A stretch of DNA of 64,000 nucleotides from Kordiimonas gwangyangensis DSM 19435 = JCM 12864 (GCF_000375545.1 NZ_AQXF01000003.1:328595-392594), one strand, 5' to 3'. Positions 54,474 through 62,841 are shown, counted from the first letter of the stretch. The notes: a model not told the origin generated them from the sequence alone. A program made the numbers and translations.

Positions 54474-56030
54474 TTACTCCTCAGAGGCCGCTTTGGGTAG
54501 CTGGTGTCTGAAGTAAGCACGGTCAAGATAGCAACAGGCTCGCCTAAATGCGCCTCGCACTTTTGCGTCAGTATTTGTTCCAAACCTGGCAAAAACCTCT
54601 CGTAGTAGAGTAATGCTGTAGTCTTGGTCCACGGTGTCTGTGTCGAAGCAGCAAATAGCGTTTAGTGCAGATATTGCGTCCTCTTCACTGGCGATGTTGA
54701 CTGTGCCATTTGACAATAGGTCCGCTACCCAATGGCCCTTTTCTCTAGTGGAGGCGATGTTGGAAGGTAGCTTGTCGAGTTCGACCCGCTGAATATGCAA
54801 CGCTACACGTCCTGTGTATGGGGAACTGGAACTCTTTAAAAAGTCGGCAAGTTCGTTGTGGGAAAATCCGGCAAGGTGAGCATAGTAGTAGATGGGCATC
54901 CATCTAGCTTGCTCATGGCACTGCCTTTCAATGTACTCGGTAGGATTTCCCACCTCTTTCTGTTCGACGAAGTCCCCGAGAATGTCTCTTTCGGTCAGGT
55001 TTTCTTTGACCTTCTTGATGGCGACACTGCCTGTTGGAACTGCCTTAAGCTCACCGACAACATTAAGTGTTGGTGCGCCTTCTTGTTCATTGAACTCACC
55101 ATCTTTGATGAAGTTTAATTGTGAGATCAACTCAGTAGGCAACACGAATTGACCTCTCTTGCCCTCAATGGTTCCTTTTGTAAGGTCAATTACGGCAGAA
55201 TTGTTCGCCCCAATGTCAGCGATGCGCTGCAGAATATTCACAATGTCTTGCTCGTTCTGGTGCCCACGTTCCTCGAGCAGCTTACGTAGTTCAGGCTCTT
55301 TAATCCTTGTCGTTTCACCGGGATACCTAAAATAGATATCACCCGAGCAAAGCTTGCCGTCGTCATTCTTGCAGACAATAGGCTTGTGTTCTGATTGATA
55401 GACATACATGGCGCCAACCGTTTTTCCGGCAATGGAAAAATCTCCAATCTCGAACCTGAGGTGGTGATTGTACGTGCGGGTCAGATATTGGTTTGCCTTG
55501 CGCGGATCAAACTTCGGCATCCGATCAGGCGCGATTCCTACTATCTTGAATGTTTTGTCTTCGACGCCGAACAGCAGGTAACCGCCTCGATTGTTGGCAA
55601 ATCCGGCCATGGTCCGACCGTATTCTTCTTTTGAGCCCCAGTTAAAGCTTGCTTTTCCTTCGACGGTATCTGTCTCAGAAACAGCTATTCTTTCTTCGTC
55701 GTCGCCACGAGGTTGAAAAATTGCCGCCAGTGTTTTGGGATGCGTGGGACCAAGGTCGCGTTCTAGGATAGGATTCTCTGGGAAGTTAATTTCCTGCCAA
55801 TCACGGAGAAATTGCCTAGCCTCTTCTTCCGTCGCAGGGGCAATCCCTGCATAGCGTTCATGATCATCTGCGATTTCTACGATGCGACCGACGTTAATTG
55901 TTCGTCTTGGGCGAGAAAAGAGAAATGCTATGTCCTGCTTAAAAAGTTTTTGCCCGGCGTTGTCGACACCTAGCAGGAGTAGGCGACGGATAACCGCTAC
56001 CTCCCAGTCTTCCAATTGCTTCTTCGCCAC
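54474..56030 (-). CDS. HTH-AlbA_2 (Schlafen-like) protein in a tRNA-bounded insert
   Basis: 518 residues. An N-terminal HTH-like segment (about 10-55, with QDIAFLFSRPRRTINVGRIVEI) is followed by the AlbA_2/Schlafen-type domain (about 115-245): EGKASFN at 124, FANNRGGYLLFGVED at 144-158 and DIYFRYPGETTRI at 231-243. The C-terminal half is not recognised. AlbA_2 proteins are often regulators or defence-related, and some Schlafen relatives are nucleases; no activity is claimed. The start is GTG at 56030. Base composition is visibly more AT-rich than in the neighbours. It is the only gene between the two tRNA 3'-end copies. Confidence 0.72.
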   Translation of the reverse strand: MAKKQLEDWEVAVIRRLLLLGVDNAGQKLFKQDIAFLFSRPRRTINVGRIVEIADDHERYAGIAPATEEEARQFLRDWQEINFPENPILERDLGPTHPKTLAAIFQPRGDDEERIAVSETDTVEGKASFNWGSKEEYGRTMAGFANNRGGYLLFGVEDKTFKIVGIAPDRMPKFDPRKANQYLTRTYNHHLRFEIGDFSIAGKTVGAMYVYQSEHKPIVCKNDDGKLCSGDIYFRYPGETTRIKEPELRKLLEERGHQNEQDIVNILQRIADIGANNSAVIDLTKGTIEGKRGQFVLPTELISQLNFIKDGEFNEQEGAPTLNVVGELKAVPTGSVAIKKVKENLTERDILGDFVEQKEVGNPTEYIERQCHEQARWMPIYYYAHLAGFSHNELADFLKSSSSPYTGRVALHIQRVELDKLPSNIASTREKGHWVADLLSNGTVNIASEEDAISALNAICCFDTDTVDQDYSITLLREVFARFGTNTDAKVRGAFRRACCYLDRAYFRHQLPKAASEE

Positions 56031-56051
56031 TCATCGTCTCATGGTTGTTTA

Positions 56052-56076
56052 TTATCGCTATTGTTGTAAACGATAA
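56052..56076. promoter_or_regulatory. TTATCG/CGATAA inverted half-sites upstream of AlbA_2 gene
   Basis: TTATCG (56052-56057) and CGATAA (56071-56076) are inverted and 13 bases apart, 22-46 bases upstream of the GTG start. This is a reasonable place for an operator bound by the gene's own HTH segment, but not shown. Confidence 0.35.
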
Positions 56077-56166
56077 CGAGAGCTTCGGCGAGTCTGACAT
56101 TCTTAAATGATCTAAGTATTTATGTTTTAAGGGAAAATACTATTATTTGGGGGTGTCCGTAGCGCC

Positions 56167-56178
56167 CCTCGGCTACCA
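56167..56178 (+). repeat. Right attachment-like repeat (tRNA 3'-end copy)
   Basis: An exact 12-base copy of the tRNA 3' end including CCA, preceded by a degenerate T-arm-like stretch from about 56150 (GGGGGTGTCCGTAGCGCCC). It is followed at 56187-56207 by a hairpin with a T-rich tail that looks like a displaced tRNA terminator. Confidence 0.7.
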
Positions 56179-56186
56179 ATTTTAAG

Positions 56187-56217
56187 CCCTGCACTTTCTG
56201 GTGCGGGACATTTTATT
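56187..56217 (+). terminator. Possible displaced original terminator of the tRNA
   Basis: CCC-(T)-GCAC pairs with GTGC-GGG around a 6-base loop and is followed by ATTTTATTT. It directly follows the distal tRNA repeat, as a tRNA terminator would before insertion. Confidence 0.4.
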
Positions 56218-56323
56218 TGGACGCATCCCCAACCCGTTCGCGTCCTGCCTTGTGGCGGACGGCTTTGTTGCGCTAAGCATAATGGGCGGGGCGAACAGGC
56301 CCCGAAGGTGGGGAGTGCTACAC

Positions 56324-56977
56324 ATGACGGCAAAAGCCATAGGCAGCGACACAGCGGATACCGTGCAAGACGGGCGCGCGCGCCTGATCCGCGCGGCGCT
56401 GCACCTGTTCGCGACCCGCGGGTTCGAGGGTGCCTCTATCGCCAACATCGCGGAAGAGGCGGGGGTGTCCAAGGGGTTGGCGCGTTTCCATTTTGGTTCC
56501 AAGCGCGACCTTTACGAGGCCGTGGGCAAGCACCTTGAGGAAAAGTGGGACGATGGCGGCGAGCCGCAAGTCGGCACCCTGGACATGAAGGTATATGAAG
56601 ACCGTTTCCTTGAGCGCTTTCGCTTTTTCCGCCGCGTGCCGGACGATATGGGCTTCCTGCACCGTACCTTGATGGAGGACGATGAGCCGCTTCCCATGGT
56701 CAAGAATAGCTACAATGCGCTCAAAGATTTCATCAAAGCGCAGCGCGAGGGGGGCGGAGGCAAGGGCGACGTGCCGACGGAGCTCGCCGCCCTTGTGTGG
56801 ATGAGCACAGAGCTTGGGTTGTTGTTTTTCCAGCCCAAGCTGGCTGAAATCTTCGGTATAGACCTTGAAGATGAGGGCATGCAGCGCACGCTTTCCGCAG
56901 CCTATATATCCGTGTTTCGTGCACTAATGGGCGGCACCGACCCGCATGGTGACGATCAGAAACCCTCCGACTTGTAG
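56324..56977 (+). CDS. TetR family regulator
   Basis: 217 residues. The HTH has RARLIRAALHLFATRGFEGASIANIAEEAGVSKGLARFHFGSKRDLYEAV. The C-terminal part is helical with YISVFRALMGG. The ATG at 56324 follows GGGGAG by about 9 bases; a longer frame from 56201 would run through the tRNA-related sequence and is rejected. Its 3' end overlaps the convergent amidohydrolase by 22 bases. It may control the amidohydrolase, whose upstream region has a strong palindrome. Confidence 0.83.
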   Translation: MTAKAIGSDTADTVQDGRARLIRAALHLFATRGFEGASIANIAEEAGVSKGLARFHFGSKRDLYEAVGKHLEEKWDDGGEPQVGTLDMKVYEDRFLERFRFFRRVPDDMGFLHRTLMEDDEPLPMVKNSYNALKDFIKAQREGGGGKGDVPTELAALVWMSTELGLLFFQPKLAEIFGIDLEDEGMQRTLSAAYISVFRALMGGTDPHGDDQKPSDL

Positions 56978-58224
56978 GTTTTGCCGGACTTCATCACGAA
57001 ACCAACGGTGGCCATGACCGAAAGGTCTTCAAGCGGGTTGCCCTTGACCGCGATAATATCCGCGCTTTTTCCTGCCTCAATGGAGCCGAGGCTATCTTCG
57101 CGCCCAAGCGCGCGTGCCGCCGTGATCGTTGCGGATGCGAGGGCGACATCAGCAGGCAAGCCAGCTTCCTGCATCAGGCGGAATTCCTCATGCAGTTTGG
57201 CGATGGGTGAGACCGGCAGGTCAGAGCCAAAAAGGATCGGAACACCTGCCTTGTAGGCTTTGAGTACGCTGGACTGTACCACGGGCATCTGGTCTGGCAG
57301 GCCCGCCGCCTCCATCATGGGCTTTGCGAGCGAGACAGTCAGCATGGTGGGGGTGTAGGCAGTGCCGTGTTTGGCCATGGCGGCAATGTTTTCATCGCTC
57401 AAGGGGCCATGCTCGATGGTGTCGACACCAGCCTCAATGGCCTGCTGGGTGGCCTGCGGCGCGCCGGGCGTATGCGTCGCCACCTTGCGGTTCAGTTTGT
57501 GCGCGGTCTCTACAATCGCTTCAAGCTCGTCCTTGAACTCAATGGCGTCAATTTTGGGGTCCATCAGTGCCATACCGGCGATACGCAGCTTGATGACGCC
57601 CGCGCCGCGATGGATTTCATCGCGCACCGCGCGGCGGCAGTCAATAGCGCCATCACAAGTGCCGCGGCTTTTGAAGTTGGGTTCGAGTTCCTGCCGCACA
57701 CCGAAAGTGTGGGCGTCATAGTCCCCGCCTGAGACACCGAACTGAGGTTCGACCGCAATCATGCGTGGGCCGTCAATGATGCCTGCGTCAAGCGCGCGGC
57801 TCAGCGAATAGCTAATGCTGGCGACATCACCAAGGTTGCGAATGGTCGTGAAACCCTTGTGCAAAATCTCTTTGAGGCGGGGCAGGGTCGAGAGTGTCTG
57901 ATCTGCCTGGCGATTGATGAACGCACCCCGGATGGAGGTGACAAGGTCGGCCACATTGACGTTGCCATCGAGCGTGATGTGGCTGTGCATGTCAATGAGG
58001 CCGGGCATGACATAGGCACTGCGAAGGTCAATCACCGCATCGCCGTCCACAAAGCCGCTTTTGACCTCGGTGATTTTGCCATCCTCAATAATGATGGACT
58101 GCTTTTCAAGCACCGGCCTGCCGGGCTCGGTGATAAGGTGGCCAGCGTGAATAACGGTGGTATCCGCCAGGCTGGGGGCGGCGAAAACGGCCGCTGACAT
58201 GAATGCAAGAAGTAGTCGGTTCAT
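56956..58224 (-). CDS. Exported amidohydrolase (imidazolonepropionase-like)
   Basis: 422 residues with a Sec signal peptide (LLLAFMSAAVFAAPSLA). Amidohydrolase superfamily motifs include YVMPGLIDMHSHITLDG (metal-binding HxH), RNLGD, KVATHTPGAPQATQQAIEAGVDTIEHGP and GSDLPVSPIAKLHEEF (metal Asp). Such periplasmic enzymes include Xaa-Pro and other peptidase- or organophosphate-active relatives; the substrate is unknown. The ATG at 58224 follows AGGAGCATCGAGG. Confidence 0.87.
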   Translation of the reverse strand: MNRLLLAFMSAAVFAAPSLADTTVIHAGHLITEPGRPVLEKQSIIIEDGKITEVKSGFVDGDAVIDLRSAYVMPGLIDMHSHITLDGNVNVADLVTSIRGAFINRQADQTLSTLPRLKEILHKGFTTIRNLGDVASISYSLSRALDAGIIDGPRMIAVEPQFGVSGGDYDAHTFGVRQELEPNFKSRGTCDGAIDCRRAVRDEIHRGAGVIKLRIAGMALMDPKIDAIEFKDELEAIVETAHKLNRKVATHTPGAPQATQQAIEAGVDTIEHGPLSDENIAAMAKHGTAYTPTMLTVSLAKPMMEAAGLPDQMPVVQSSVLKAYKAGVPILFGSDLPVSPIAKLHEEFRLMQEAGLPADVALASATITAARALGREDSLGSIEAGKSADIIAVKGNPLEDLSVMATVGFVMKSGKTYKSEGF

Positions 58225-58380
58225 CCTCGATGCTCCTGAAAGCTCGTGCGGTGGTCTTTTGCCTGCCGCCACACATGTTTTAACCGCGCGGACCCATGGC
58301 GCGCGCAGCACGATTGCCCCGTAGTGCGCGCGAAGGCATGGCTACGGGTGGTTTTCTCAGTGCATGGTGGTGTCGTTTTT

Positions 58381-58408
58381 CTTATACTATACGAACGTAT
58401 AGTATAAG
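58381..58408. promoter_or_regulatory. Perfect 13+2+13 palindrome upstream of amidohydrolase
   Basis: Arms CTTATACTATACG and CGTATAGTATAAG flank AA. It lies 157 bases upstream of the amidohydrolase start and 77 bases past the monooxygenase gene's stop. The TATACTATACG...CGTATAGTATA form is typical of TetR-family operators. The arms also contain TATACT/TATAGT -10-like sequences, so binding could block a promoter. Confidence 0.7.
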
Positions 58409-58484
58409 GTGTCACGGCGCAAGAGCCGAAGGTCTCACGCATTCGGCTTCAGGAAATCAAATTGATCTCAGTGACTTACGGGGG

Positions 58485-58883
58485 TTACGCCAGGCCGTGG
58501 CCGCCGATGGGGCTGGTGGTGGCGACCATTTCCATGCCTTCAATCAGCGGGCGGCCGCGTTTGATGGCGTCCTGCACGCTTGGCAGCTTGAGCGAGCCTT
58601 CATGACTTTCGCGGCTGTCCCAGACTTCGGTAATCCAGAGGGCGTTCTCGTCCGCCGGGTCGGTGGCGACGACATAGCTCAGGCAGCCGGGCATGCCGCC
58701 GATGCCTTCAAGCAGAATGCTGCCCAGTTCATCGCGAGTGCCTGCTTTTGCTGTGAATTTTCCAATCAGTCCAAACATGGTGGTGCCTCCCTTTGTTGCC
58801 TTGGCAGGTGCCGCGCTCAGCGTGCCGCCCAGAGCGACTGCTGCCCCCGTTGCCATGACAAAATGCCGACGGTTAATGCTCAT
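58485..58883 (-). CDS. Tat-exported antibiotic-biosynthesis-monooxygenase-like protein
   Basis: 132 residues. The N-terminus MSINRRHFVMATGAAVALGG has the twin-arginine RRxF motif of a Tat signal, followed by an ABM/YgiN-type dimeric alpha+beta barrel: FGLIGKFTAKAGTRDEL, MPGCLSYVVATDPADENALWITEVWDSRESHEGSL. ABM-domain proteins act on quinones or haem-like compounds. Export by Tat implies folding in the cytoplasm before secretion. Confidence 0.82.
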   Translation of the reverse strand: MSINRRHFVMATGAAVALGGTLSAAPAKATKGGTTMFGLIGKFTAKAGTRDELGSILLEGIGGMPGCLSYVVATDPADENALWITEVWDSRESHEGSLKLPSVQDAIKRGRPLIEGMEMVATTSPIGGHGLA

Positions 58884-59023
58884 TGTCCGTTCCCCTGAAA
58901 GGCGTACCTTGCATCCCCGCCGCCCAATTCCGTGAGGTTCAACAACAAATGTGTAAGCCGCCCGGCAGCCTATATCAAGCCATCAGATTGTCAGTGAATA
59001 AGTGGAAAGTGGGCCGGAAGCCT

Positions 59024-59614
59024 CTAGTCGGTCACATGCGCTAGAACGGCTTTGACCACATGCGGGTCATAGCGCGAGGGGCCTTCCGCTTTGAAAAAGG
59101 CTTCAACTTCCGCTTTTGTGGCAGCGGTCCGGTAGGTGCGCTTTGACATGAGGGCCGACGCGACATCCGCCACGCCGATAATCTGCCCGCCGAGGGAGAT
59201 TTCATCACCCTTGAGATTGTTCGGATAACCGGAACCGTCGAGCCGCTCGTGATGTTCGGCGACATACCGCACCACGGTGGAGTCAAAGCCAATGGAGTTG
59301 AGTAGGTCAACGCCAATCTGTACATGGTCCTGAATAAGGCGGTATTCCGATGCGCTCAATTTGCCTGGCTTTGCGAGAATGCTGCTGGGGATGCCTTGCT
59401 TGCCGAGGTCGTGCAGATCACCAGCCAGTGCAATCCTCTCTATATCTTCCGGTGTCATGCCGAGGTCTCGCGCAGCTTTGGCTGCAATGACGGCAACTTC
59501 ATTACAGTGTCCGGAGGTATATTGATCGTGAAGCGCGATAAAGGCGAGCGTGTAATCCTTTATCAGGTGCGCAACTGCGAGATTTCTGGTCTCCCGGCCA
59601 AACTGAAAATTCAC
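59024..59614 (-). CDS. Stand-alone HD-GYP domain phosphodiesterase
   Basis: 196 residues, just one HD-GYP domain. The metal and active-site motifs are present: H-x-GHCNEVA, GDLHDLGK (H68-D69), HHERLDGSGYPNNLKGDEI (H121-H122, GYP 129-131). HD-GYP enzymes hydrolyse cyclic di-GMP. There is no sensory domain attached. The start is GTG at 59614 with GGGG upstream. A 343-base gap separates it from the MFS gene. Confidence 0.88.
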   Translation of the reverse strand: MNFQFGRETRNLAVAHLIKDYTLAFIALHDQYTSGHCNEVAVIAAKAARDLGMTPEDIERIALAGDLHDLGKQGIPSSILAKPGKLSASEYRLIQDHVQIGVDLLNSIGFDSTVVRYVAEHHERLDGSGYPNNLKGDEISLGGQIIGVADVASALMSKRTYRTAATKAEVEAFFKAEGPSRYDPHVVKAVLAHVTD

Positions 59615-59957
59615 GGTATGAACCCCAATAGTGCATTAATTGTACGGGTGAATACTACGCCAATTCGGTCAAATTAATCTGGTGGCGCAAATATGGTAAA
59701 TACCCGTTAAGGGAGTATTATCCGAAATCATGTTTAAAAAAAGATAAACGCTAAACGAAAGCTGGGCTTTTTCAGGCCGAAATCGTGGAGCCGTCGATGT
59801 AGGCTGAAATTTTTTGGTCCGCGCTACTTTCCGTTGGTGCGCAGTAGCGGAACGAATTTTGGCGGATGCACTCTTGCCTGTGGGCAGGATAAAATTTTTC
59901 AGGTATAGGAGGGACAGACTTGAATTTGCCACAAGCTGCTGTCAGTAAAGGGGAATT
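59615..59957. other. Intergenic gap between HD-GYP and MFS genes
   Basis: A 343-base divergent gap. It contains AT-rich stretches (TTTAAAAAAAGATAAACGC near 59730) suitable for promoters in either direction. A short leader-like frame sits at its right end. I see no RNA gene or long repeat here. Confidence 0.5.
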
Positions 59958-59961
59958 ATGA
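59920..59961 (+). CDS. Possible 13-residue leader peptide before MFS gene
   Basis: AGGAGG at 59907-59912 is followed 7 bases later by TTG, giving the short frame MNLPQAAVSKGEL and a TGA that overlaps the MFS start as ATGA. The ribosome site is stronger than that of the MFS gene itself, so translational coupling is possible. A frame this short occurs by chance often. Confidence 0.25.
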   Translation: MNLPQAAVSKGEL

Positions 59962-61223
59962 CCTTGCGTGCCACATTGATCGGGATTTTTGCGCTGCTCC
60001 TTGGGGCTGGTGCGCTCAATCTCGGCATGGGGTTGCAGGCTTCGCTCCTTGGTGTGAGGGCTGGGCTTGAGGGCTTCCCGACGCTGCTGATCGGCCTTGT
60101 GATGTCCAGCTACTATGCGGGCTTTGTGACAGGCAGCCTGTTCGCACCGCGTATCGTCGCCCGCGTGGGGCATATCCGTACGTTTTCAGCTTTCGCGTCG
60201 CTGGCGTCCGCCGCTGCGCTTTGCCATGCCGTGTTCGTGGACCCCATTAGCTGGATGATCCTGCGGGCGCTGACCGGTGTTTGTTTTGCCGCCCTCTGTC
60301 TGGTGACAGAAAGCTGGCTCAATGCACGTTCATCGAACCTCAACCGTGGCACGGTGCTGTCGGTCTATTTTGTCGTCATTCTCGCGTCCACGGCGGCAGG
60401 GCAGGCGTTCCTGATGATGGCGCCACCATCCGGTTATGACCTTTTCATCTTTGTTTCGGTGATCATTTCCGTCGCGTTGGTGCCGATCACCCTGACCTCG
60501 ACGCCGACACCCGCACTCTCCGAGCCGCGCCGCATGACCTTGAAGCGCTTGTTTGGCGTCTCGCCGGTGGGTGTTGCGGGCTGTTTTGGCGCAGGGCTTA
60601 TCACGGGTGCTTTCTGGGCGCTCGGTGCGGTGTTCGCGCAAGGCAAGGGGCTGCCGACCGACAAGATCGCCATTTTCATGACCCTTGTGGTCGGTGGTGG
60701 TGTGCTGACGCAGTGGCCCTTCGGTCGTCTGTCCGACAAGATGGACCGCCGTTTTGTCATCGCGGGTATTGCGGTGGCGATTTCCGCGCTCGGTACCGTG
60801 GCCGTAATGGGCCTGTTCCCGCCGGGTGATGCGCTCTATCTGCTTGGCGCACTTATGGGGGGGCTTGTGCTGCCGCTTTACGGCCTTGTAATCGCCCACG
60901 CCAATGACTTCCTCGAGCCCGAAGATTTTGTGCCCGCGAGCGCGTCCTTGCTGTTGCTTTATGGGGCTGGCGCGATTGTTGGCCCGATGGTGGCGACCAT
61001 TGTGATGCAGATCTTGGGGCCAGACGGGCTGTTCATGCACCTTGCGGTGGCAGCGGCGCTTCTGGCGGCCTTTACAATTTTCCGCATGACGCAGCGTGCA
61101 GCCGCGCCTTCGGAAGAAAGCGCAGACTTTGTTTTTGCCCAGGGTGTGAGCCCGGCGTCGTTCGAGCTTGATCCAAGAGCCGAGACAGAGGCAGAGGGCG
61201 AAGGCTGCGAGGCTGATACCTGA
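59958..61223 (+). CDS. MFS transporter (YcaD-like)
   Basis: 421 residues with twelve hydrophobic helices. The MFS signature between helices 2 and 3 is seen around APRIVARVGHIRTFSA, and FGRLSDKMDRRFVIAG in the second half. The GMGLQASLLGVRAGLEGFPTLLIGLVMSSYYAGF opening is characteristic of the YcaD/UMF group. The substrate is unknown. A charged C-terminal tail of about 45 residues follows the last helix. It is convergent with the PheC-like gene. Confidence 0.87.
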   Translation: MTLRATLIGIFALLLGAGALNLGMGLQASLLGVRAGLEGFPTLLIGLVMSSYYAGFVTGSLFAPRIVARVGHIRTFSAFASLASAAALCHAVFVDPISWMILRALTGVCFAALCLVTESWLNARSSNLNRGTVLSVYFVVILASTAAGQAFLMMAPPSGYDLFIFVSVIISVALVPITLTSTPTPALSEPRRMTLKRLFGVSPVGVAGCFGAGLITGAFWALGAVFAQGKGLPTDKIAIFMTLVVGGGVLTQWPFGRLSDKMDRRFVIAGIAVAISALGTVAVMGLFPPGDALYLLGALMGGLVLPLYGLVIAHANDFLEPEDFVPASASLLLLYGAGAIVGPMVATIVMQILGPDGLFMHLAVAAALLAAFTIFRMTQRAAAPSEESADFVFAQGVSPASFELDPRAETEAEGEGCEADT

Positions 61224-61916
61224 TCAGTCCCACTGTTTCCCGGCGAGCCATGTGTTGAAAGTGTCCCGAAGCGCGCCTTCGTCTTGCGCGAACAAGAACA
61301 CTTTGTGGATTTCGGTATAGGGTGTGTCCGCATTCACCGCGCAAAGGCCGTCCCCTTCCGCTTCCTTGAACGTGGCTTCAAGTGCATCGGTGAACATCAC
61401 ATCCGCCTTACCCGCCTTGAGATGATCAAAGGGCTCATGATTGTCCGCCAGTACCGTGAGCTTTGCCGTCTTCAGGGTCGCGCGGGCGAACTTTTCATTG
61501 GTGCCACCCGGGTTTTCCACCACCCGCACGGTGGGCGCGTCAATTTCCTCAAGGCTATCATAGGCTTCCTGCTCGCCGCAGCGCACCAGTGCTACCTTGC
61601 CGTCAAGATGAATAGTGTCCGACATCAGCGCGACTTTTGCGCGCTCCGGCGTGCTTGAGATACCACCGACAGCGATGCTGAAGTTACCGGCTTGCAGGTC
61701 TGCCATCATGGTTGGCCATGTGGTGCGCACGAAGGTAATCTCGTGTCCGTTCTCGGCGGCGAAAGACTTGATCAGCTCAATGTCGAGCCCTTCAAACACC
61801 TGTGTCTCCGTGTTCCACCACGATACCGGCTGATAATCGCCCGTGGTGCCAACACGCAGCATATCGGCGTGAGAGGGCAGCGAGAGGAAAAGCACAAGAG
61901 CAAGGGTGCGGTACAT
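61224..61916 (-). CDS. Solute-binding / cyclohexadienyl-dehydratase-like protein
   Basis: 230 residues with a signal peptide (LALVLFLSLPSHA). SBP_bac_3 fold: LRVGTTGDYQPVSWW, FEGLDIELIKSFA and GGISSTPERAK. The segments NPGGTNEKFARATL and DNHEPFDHLKAGKADVMFTDALEA are typical of periplasmic cyclohexadienyl dehydratase (PheC) relatives, which make phenylpyruvate. A ligand-binding role is also possible. It lies 4 bases after the LysR gene on the same strand. Confidence 0.78.
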   Translation of the reverse strand: MYRTLALVLFLSLPSHADMLRVGTTGDYQPVSWWNTETQVFEGLDIELIKSFAAENGHEITFVRTTWPTMMADLQAGNFSIAVGGISSTPERAKVALMSDTIHLDGKVALVRCGEQEAYDSLEEIDAPTVRVVENPGGTNEKFARATLKTAKLTVLADNHEPFDHLKAGKADVMFTDALEATFKEAEGDGLCAVNADTPYTEIHKVFLFAQDEGALRDTFNTWLAGKQWD

Positions 61917-61920
61917 GGCG

Positions 61921-62841
61921 TCAGCTCCGGGTTTCTAGGCAGATGGTGCGTTCAACCTGTTCGGTGATCCAACGGGTGAAGTCCTTGAACTTCTGCGTTT
62001 CGGCAAATTCGTAAGAGGTCACCAGCCAGTCGGACGGCTCCACCGGCTTCGGCTCGCCAAGCGGCACCAGATAGCCCATCTTCACATCGTTCTCATAGAG
62101 GAGCGTACGGCCAAGCGCGACTCCAAGCCCGCCGGTGGCCGCCTGCAGCGCTAGGTCTGTGCGGTCAAACAAGCTGATGGGCTCAATCTTCTGCGTAAAT
62201 GCGGGCTCGCTGGCTTTGAATTCGGCCCAGCCGAAAGGAATGGGGTCGGATTCCGTTGTGTGGTCCATCAGGATATCGATCGGTTTTGCCCATGGTTTGG
62301 CGAGATCAATGCCGTTTGCCTCAATATAGGCTGGGCTCGCGAGCGGCTGCATGTAGGACCGGCTCAGGCGGATGGTCCTGAGGCCGGGGTAGGGGCCAAG
62401 GCCGTAACGAATGCCTACATCAGCGTCGTCACGCGCGAAGTCCACGAGCCGGGTTTGTGCCTGTACGGAGATATCGAGCCCCGCTGTTTTTGCCATCGTC
62501 AGCAGCGGCACTATCCACTTCATCGCAAGGCTCGGCGGCACCGATACCCGAATGGTGCTGGACCGCTTTTTAGCCTGTACGCGAAGAAGCGCAGCTTCAA
62601 GGTCAGTGATGTTGGCGTGAGCGGCGGCGCACAGAATTTCGCCTGCCGTCGTGAAGGTCAGCGTTCTGGTGGTGCGCTCAAAAAGCTGGACACCGATCAG
62701 GTCTTCAATCGCGCGAATGCGGTGGCTTACCGCCGTCTGGTGCACATTCATGAGGTCGGCAGCTTTGGTGAAGCTGCGTGCTTCATGCATGGCAGCAAGA
62801 TAGGGCGCAGCCTGCGCCAACTTCAGAAGACGATTATTCAT
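61921..62841 (-). CDS. LysR family regulator
   Basis: About 306 residues. The HTH is AAMHEARSFTKAADLMNVHQTAVSHRIRAIEDLIGVQLFERTTRTLTFTTAG, and the effector domain includes IRVSVPPSLAMKWIVPLL, DVGIRYGLGPYPGL and GGLGVALGRTLL. It resembles GcvA/AmpR-type LysR proteins. Start ATG 62841; an in-frame GTG at 62850 is equally possible. It is followed by the PheC-like gene, which it may control. Confidence 0.88.
   Translation of the reverse strand: MNNRLLKLAQAAPYLAAMHEARSFTKAADLMNVHQTAVSHRIRAIEDLIGVQLFERTTRTLTFTTAGEILCAAAHANITDLEAALLRVQAKKRSSTIRVSVPPSLAMKWIVPLLTMAKTAGLDISVQAQTRLVDFARDDADVGIRYGLGPYPGLRTIRLSRSYMQPLASPAYIEANGIDLAKPWAKPIDILMDHTTESDPIPFGWAEFKASEPAFTQKIEPISLFDRTDLALQAATGGLGVALGRTLLYENDVKMGYLVPLGEPKPVEPSDWLVTSYEFAETQKFKDFTRWITEQVERTICLETRS

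Noticed and set aside
56201-56323. N-terminal extension of the TetR gene at 56324
   Set aside because: The extension lies on the tRNA-related hairpin and lacks a TetR-like sequence; the ATG at 56324 has a good ribosome site.
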